DNA of 64,000 bases from Paenibacillus baekrokdamisoli (GTDB lineage: Bacteria > Bacillota > Bacilli > Paenibacillales > Paenibacillaceae): assembly GCF_003945345.1 (NCBI RefSeq), contig NZ_AP019308.1, positions 5,818,501 to 5,882,500 on the forward strand. Reading direction: 5' to 3'. The notes beneath the pieces are model-generated. The model did no database searches, was not told where the DNA came from, and saw only the letters and a program-made list of their open reading frames with translations. How positions within the stretch are numbered: position 1 is the first letter of the stretch; every line of letters starts with the position of its first letter. Shown piece after piece: positions 60,216 through 64,000 of this stretch. The translations under genes and the position numbers were made by a program.

Positions 60216-60760
60216 GTAATCAGATGCTGAGCGGACAGGAGAGCACTTATTTCAGTCCAATCGCGGCATGTAGCTGGATTAAAGGACAGAGAAGACGCTA
60301 TTCTCCAGCAAATCATCTGAAATCTGCTACATTTTAGTTGATAGCGGAACCTGTGTCCGCTGAATTTGTTTGGAGTCGTGTTTCGATCTGAATAGCGATT
60401 CCACAGTCCGCTTAGCAAGATTAACGGGAAAAGCTCCTGTTATAGGGGCTGCTTTCATCTGTTTTTTTGTCATATTTATAATATTCGTCATATTCGTCAT
60501 AGTGGAAATTTCTCTCATTAATCCTTTATTTTCCACCCCATTTAGGTGGATCTACTCAAGTTTACTGGGGGGATTCCTGCTAAATGAACCGCTCAGCCCC
60601 CAAAATCGAGATAATGAAATGGCCTGCAAAGCCAGAGATTCATACAAACTTCAAATTAGTGACTCTGCGGAATGCATAAATATTCGTGTGAGGCCATTGT
60701 ATAAGGGTGGGACTTTTGAACCTTTATCAATAAATGAACAATTTGGAGAGAGGATTCCGA
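60216..60760 (+). other. gene-poor intergenic DNA with repeat-like sequence
   Basis: No convincing gene. From 60229 to about 60415 related units recur (GCGGACAGGAGAG, then GGACAGAGAAGACGCTATT, then an inverted GTCCGCT), resembling intergenic repeats I recall from Paenibacillus genomes. CATATTCGT-like units near 60470-60500 are a short AT repeat. A 6-bp stem AGCTCC/GGGGCT near 60432 may be a weak terminator. Confidence 0.45.
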
Positions 60761-60797
60761 TATAATGAGAGCGAATCGTTTCATAATAACGATTTGC
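60761..60797 (+). promoter_or_regulatory. -10 element and inverted repeat upstream of the S8 protease gene
   Basis: TATAAT (60761-60766) is followed four bases later by GCGAATCGTT (60771-60780), TCATAAT, AACGATTTGC (60788-60797), with 9 of 10 arm pairs. The repeat would cover the transcription start, like an operator. No good -35 is seen. Confidence 0.45.
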
Positions 60798-60974
60798 AGG
60801 TTAAAGGCAGATTATGATGAACCAATCCTACTTGCATTCCTAACCAACAACTGTAAATGATCGGATAGAGAAGGACTAGGCGATAGACAACAGTTAGGCC
60901 TTGGAGTAGGTCTGGCCTGTTTGTTCGCGTCCGGTGACAAAGTAGAGGCTAATGGGTCTAAGGAGCAAGTGCTC

Positions 60975-63974
60975 ATGAGTAAGGAGACGGTATGCAGTGA
61001 TTCTCTTGATAAGAGCATCGCTCAGGAAAGTAAAGTTAATGCGGAAGATATGTACAGCTTAGATAGCTTAGACAGCTTAGGAAAAAGAGACGGTGCCAGG
61101 CGATTCGCGCGCTTAGCGTTGAACGGAGCGCTCGCAGCGCTGCTTCTCTGGAGTGCTCCTATGGGCTCGGCGTATGCCGCCCCTGGGGCCGCTCCTGCGG
61201 CCGCGCCGCCTTCGGCGGCATCTAGCGGCCCAGCGGCGCAGCCGGCCGCCAGCGCTGCTGGCAGCGCCCGAGAGGAGCCGCATAGCTGGCTCCTCAAGTG
61301 GCGCGAACCCGGGCTGGCGAAGCCGCTGCCCGGAACGCGCGTGCTCAGCCGCCAGGCGATGCCGGCGGCTGCGCTAGACGTCGTCCGCCCCGCAGATCCC
61401 GGGGCGGACACCGCGGAATGGCTCCGCCGGCTGCGCCAAACGCCTGGCGTCGAATACGTACAACCGAGCAGCGCCGTCAAGCTGCTCGGCGCTGTGCAGA
61501 CCGACGATCCAGAGCTGCCGAAGCAGCTGCATCTGAACCAGATCCGGGCCAAGGAAGCTTGGGCAACTGTACATGATCAGATGAATATGACGATTGCGCT
61601 TGTGGATACGGGGGTAGATTTGGACCACCCAGACTTGAAAAACAATCTGGTAGCCGGCACGAACTTGGTTAATCCCGGTAAACCGCCTGAGGATGACAAC
61701 GGCCATGGTACAGCGGTAGCGGGTGTACTCGCTGGAGAAGGCGATAACAAGGAGGGTGTTTCAGGCATCCTCTGGCATGCGAAGATTATGCCGATAAAGG
61801 CGCTTGACAAGGATGGCTTCGGAGATGAAGAACGATTAGGCGAAGCGATTCTCTACGCTGTTAAGAATGGTGCCCGTATTGTTGTACTTTCCGTCGGGCT
61901 TTACCGATATTCACCCTATATGAATGACATCGCGCAGTACGCGGAGACGAAGGGCGTCCTACTTGTCGCAGCAAGTGGCAACGATGGCCTTTCATTAGGG
62001 GCGAAGGCTAAGGTCAAATACCCTGCCGCGTACCCAACCGTTCTGGCTGTCGGTGGCACGAATGCAAAGGGCAACCCAGAACCGCGTTCGAATCCAGGAC
62101 CGGAGATTGATATTGCCGCACCGTGGAACGTTTACACGACCGCAGTCGGTGGTGGATACAAGCATGAGGAAGGCACGTCGATGGCTGCACCCCAAGCAGC
62201 AGCAGCTGCGGCATTAGTCTGGGCACAGCATCCGGATTATAAGCCTTATGAGATTCGTGCTATGCTAAGACAGACAGCTAAGGATATTGGCAATGCTGGC
62301 GTGGATAATGCCTCCGGCTATGGTCTACTTCAGCTGGATAAGGCCGTATCGGCTACACTCAAAGCAGATTCTTACGAGCCTAATAACAGCCGAGACAATG
62401 CCCGCAAATTCCCGCTGTATACCAAGATCTCAGCAGAGCTCTCTGGCGGCAAGGATAAAGATTGGTATATTATTGATGCCCCTTATGCCGGCGTCATTTT
62501 GATTCAGTTTCAGGGTATCACCGTATCAGGTGAATCGATTCCGCCCATTCAGATGACTCATTACACAGGTGAAGCGGCGCAAAGTACAAAAGATGCGAAA
62601 CTCGGCAACCAAACAGTGGAATGGAACGTTAAGAAAGGGAGAAACTATTTTGAGCTGCAGTTCTTCAATCAACAGCTTAAGCAGTCGCTTCCTTACTTGC
62701 TCACCTCCACCTTTGAGATTGCCCCCGATGCTTATGAGAAAAATGATAAACCCTACCAGGCTTTCACACTTGCACCGCGTTCACAAACGATAATCGGTAA
62801 TTTTCATCAAACGGGAGACCGTGATTGGTTTGCCATCCATTTTGAAACGGGTGGAACGCTTAAGATTAACGCAGAGGCGGATTCTGTAAGAGTGGATCTT
62901 GCAATTGCCATTCAGCGCTCCAATGAGATGCTTCAAGATATTGATGATAATGGCGAAGGCGAGAGTGAAACCTCTCAAATCATTAACGTAACGGCCGGCA
63001 CTTATTATATCCGCGTTTATAATGCAATGTCGGCACAGGCAATTGCTACGGCCGCACAGTATACCCTGCAGATTGAATACAAGACTAAATACACGGACCC
63101 TAACGAGCCTAATAATAAGTCCTACGAAGCCACAGGTATTCGTCCTGGCTCCGATTATCAAGGGGTTATTGGGGTAAAAGGAGATTTGGACTGGTACCAA
63201 TTGCGGCTGACGAAGAAAAGCATGGTGAGAATTACTGTGAACGGTATCCCTACTGGGATTAAGATGAAAGCAGTAGTGACCGATAAACGGCAAAAGATCC
63301 TTTTCACGCTCCAATCTGCTCCGAATCGTACGATTATGACGCTGGAGCAGCAGCTAGATGCCGGCCTTTATTACATCAAGGTCAGTGCAGAAACGGCTTT
63401 TGATAAGCAGTATTATGGAATCCGTGTCGATACAGATCCTATGGTAGCAGGCTTTCGCGACATTGCGGGTCATTGGACGGAATCCGCTATTGTTGAGCTT
63501 AACAAACGTAAAATCGTTGGCGGCAGTGGGGATTTTCGATTCAATCCGAATCAAAGCATAACCCGTGCCGAAGCGGTGTCGATGCTTGTGCGAGCGTTTG
63601 ATCCGCAGGAGAAGGCGGACTTGAACTTCAATGATGTTCCGATGAACCATTGGGCTTATGCATCGATTAGCAAAGCGATAAAGATGGGTTGGATAGCTGG
63701 CTACACAGGTGGGAAATTCGGACCGAGCCAATCGATCACTCGTGAAGAAATGTCTGTTATCCTCGCCAGGGTATTGAGAATATCGACGGTACGGCCAGCA
63801 TCAGCTCCATTTAGAGATGTGGAGCGTACACGTTGGTCAGCGGCAGCCATCCTAGGTATGAAGCAGAAGAAGCTGATAAGCGGCTATCCGGATTTACGGT
63901 TTAAACCGGAACAGACGGCTAGTCGGGGGGAGTTTGCTTCGGTGCTGCTGCGGGTATTGAATGAGAAGAGATAA
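60975..63974 (+). CDS. secreted S8 subtilisin-like protease with PPC-like and C-terminal SLH domains
   Basis: A 999-residue exported protease. The n-region is long (about 40 residues, with SLD repeats), then ARRFARLALNGALAALLLW leads to an AYA cleavage site. A proregion (about 65-170) with an Ala/Pro-rich GC-rich stretch precedes the catalytic domain: Asp in VDTGVDLDHPDL, His in DNGHGTAVAGVL, Asn in AASGNDG and Ser in GTSMAAPQ. Three PPC-like modules follow, marked by YEPNN, YEKND and NEPNN. The last 170 residues are three SLH domains (FRDIAGHWTESAIVEL, FNDVPMNHWAYASI, FRDVERTRWSAAAI), which bind pyruvylated secondary wall polymer. It is likely a surface-anchored protease. ATG 60975 has AGGAG 9 bases upstream. 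Confidence 0.93.
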   Translation: MSKETVCSDSLDKSIAQESKVNAEDMYSLDSLDSLGKRDGARRFARLALNGALAALLLWSAPMGSAYAAPGAAPAAAPPSAASSGPAAQPAASAAGSAREEPHSWLLKWREPGLAKPLPGTRVLSRQAMPAAALDVVRPADPGADTAEWLRRLRQTPGVEYVQPSSAVKLLGAVQTDDPELPKQLHLNQIRAKEAWATVHDQMNMTIALVDTGVDLDHPDLKNNLVAGTNLVNPGKPPEDDNGHGTAVAGVLAGEGDNKEGVSGILWHAKIMPIKALDKDGFGDEERLGEAILYAVKNGARIVVLSVGLYRYSPYMNDIAQYAETKGVLLVAASGNDGLSLGAKAKVKYPAAYPTVLAVGGTNAKGNPEPRSNPGPEIDIAAPWNVYTTAVGGGYKHEEGTSMAAPQAAAAAALVWAQHPDYKPYEIRAMLRQTAKDIGNAGVDNASGYGLLQLDKAVSATLKADSYEPNNSRDNARKFPLYTKISAELSGGKDKDWYIIDAPYAGVILIQFQGITVSGESIPPIQMTHYTGEAAQSTKDAKLGNQTVEWNVKKGRNYFELQFFNQQLKQSLPYLLTSTFEIAPDAYEKNDKPYQAFTLAPRSQTIIGNFHQTGDRDWFAIHFETGGTLKINAEADSVRVDLAIAIQRSNEMLQDIDDNGEGESETSQIINVTAGTYYIRVYNAMSAQAIATAAQYTLQIEYKTKYTDPNEPNNKSYEATGIRPGSDYQGVIGVKGDLDWYQLRLTKKSMVRITVNGIPTGIKMKAVVTDKRQKILFTLQSAPNRTIMTLEQQLDAGLYYIKVSAETAFDKQYYGIRVDTDPMVAGFRDIAGHWTESAIVELNKRKIVGGSGDFRFNPNQSITRAEAVSMLVRAFDPQEKADLNFNDVPMNHWAYASISKAIKMGWIAGYTGGKFGPSQSITREEMSVILARVLRISTVRPASAPFRDVERTRWSAAAILGMKQKKLISGYPDLRFKPEQTASRGEFASVLLRVLNEKR
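61052..61080 (+). repeat. 9-bp tandem repeat in the protease signal region
   Basis: About three units of the type AGCTTAGAT/C encode Ser-Leu-Asp repeats before the signal peptide. Confidence 0.8.
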
Positions 63975-63989
63975 GGGAGAAAAGAACAA

Positions 63990-64000
63990 ATGGATATGAA
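63990..64000 (+). CDS. start of a further gene, cut by the window edge
   Basis: ATGGATATGAA follows AAGGGAGAAAAG with good spacing, 15 bases after the protease stop. Only three codons are visible, so nothing can be said of its product. Confidence 0.4.

Noticed and set aside
60370..60765. 131-residue plus-strand frame between nuo and the protease
   Set aside because: No ribosome site; its hydrophobic run comes from a short AT repeat and it overlaps the promoter of the next gene.

Overview
The window is a chromosomal segment of an endospore-forming Bacillota, most likely Paenibacillus or a close Paenibacillaceae relative. The evidence is the conserved block prfA, prmC, spoIIR, sua5, mntP, ywlE, rpiB, ywlG, glyA, upp, atpZIBEFHAGDC, which matches the Bacillus order; strong GGAGG ribosome sites with many TTG and GTG starts; a sporulation gene; SLH surface anchoring; and an 11-gene nuo operon without nuoEFG. 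No rRNA, tRNA, CRISPR array, transposase or phage gene was seen.

Layout. 1-3.2 kb: the end of a PhyH-like dioxygenase with a small partner gene, a divergent AraC regulator, and a one-polypeptide membrane haem/molybdopterin oxidoreductase. 3.3-15.1 kb: a ROK regulator with two operator-like palindromes heading an operon of L-asparaginase, a full Opp transporter, an M20 dipeptidase, an M17 aminopeptidase and CutC, which reads as a peptide import and breakdown unit. 15.2 kb: a 48-residue gene with a sigma-G-like -10 element. 15.6-28 kb: the housekeeping and sporulation block. A ZTP (pfl) riboswitch with its terminator precedes rpiB-ywlG-glyA. 28-32 kb: an insertion between glyA and upp holding a PchR-type AraC regulator, a DHA2 exporter (both with Fur-like boxes; a paralogue of the exporter lies at 21-22.5 kb) and a protein with a Gly/Ser/Cys-rich tail. 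32-41.6 kb: upp, mnaA and the F1Fo ATP synthase operon, which has stem-loops after atpE, before atpG and between atpD and atpC.

41.8-49.3 kb: two units with Fur-like boxes over good sigma-A promoters. One encodes a flippase-like protein, a membrane alkaline-phosphatase-family enzyme, a DPM1-like glycosyltransferase and a GT-C-like membrane protein. The other encodes a secreted protein and an FTR1/EfeU iron permease. 49.6-60.1 kb: the nuoABCDHIJKLMN operon, with long repeats in the NuoC N-terminus. 60.2-64 kb: an intergenic stretch with repeat-like DNA, then a secreted S8 protease with PPC-like and SLH domains.

Themes. (1) Probable iron control at four Fur-like sites within 20 kb. (2) RNA-level control: the riboswitch and several intergenic hairpins. 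(3) Many short tandem repeats: in-frame 9-bp repeats in three genes, 39-bp repeats in nuoC, and intergenic 16-bp and 45-bp arrays. All calls come from reading the sequence; no database search was run.
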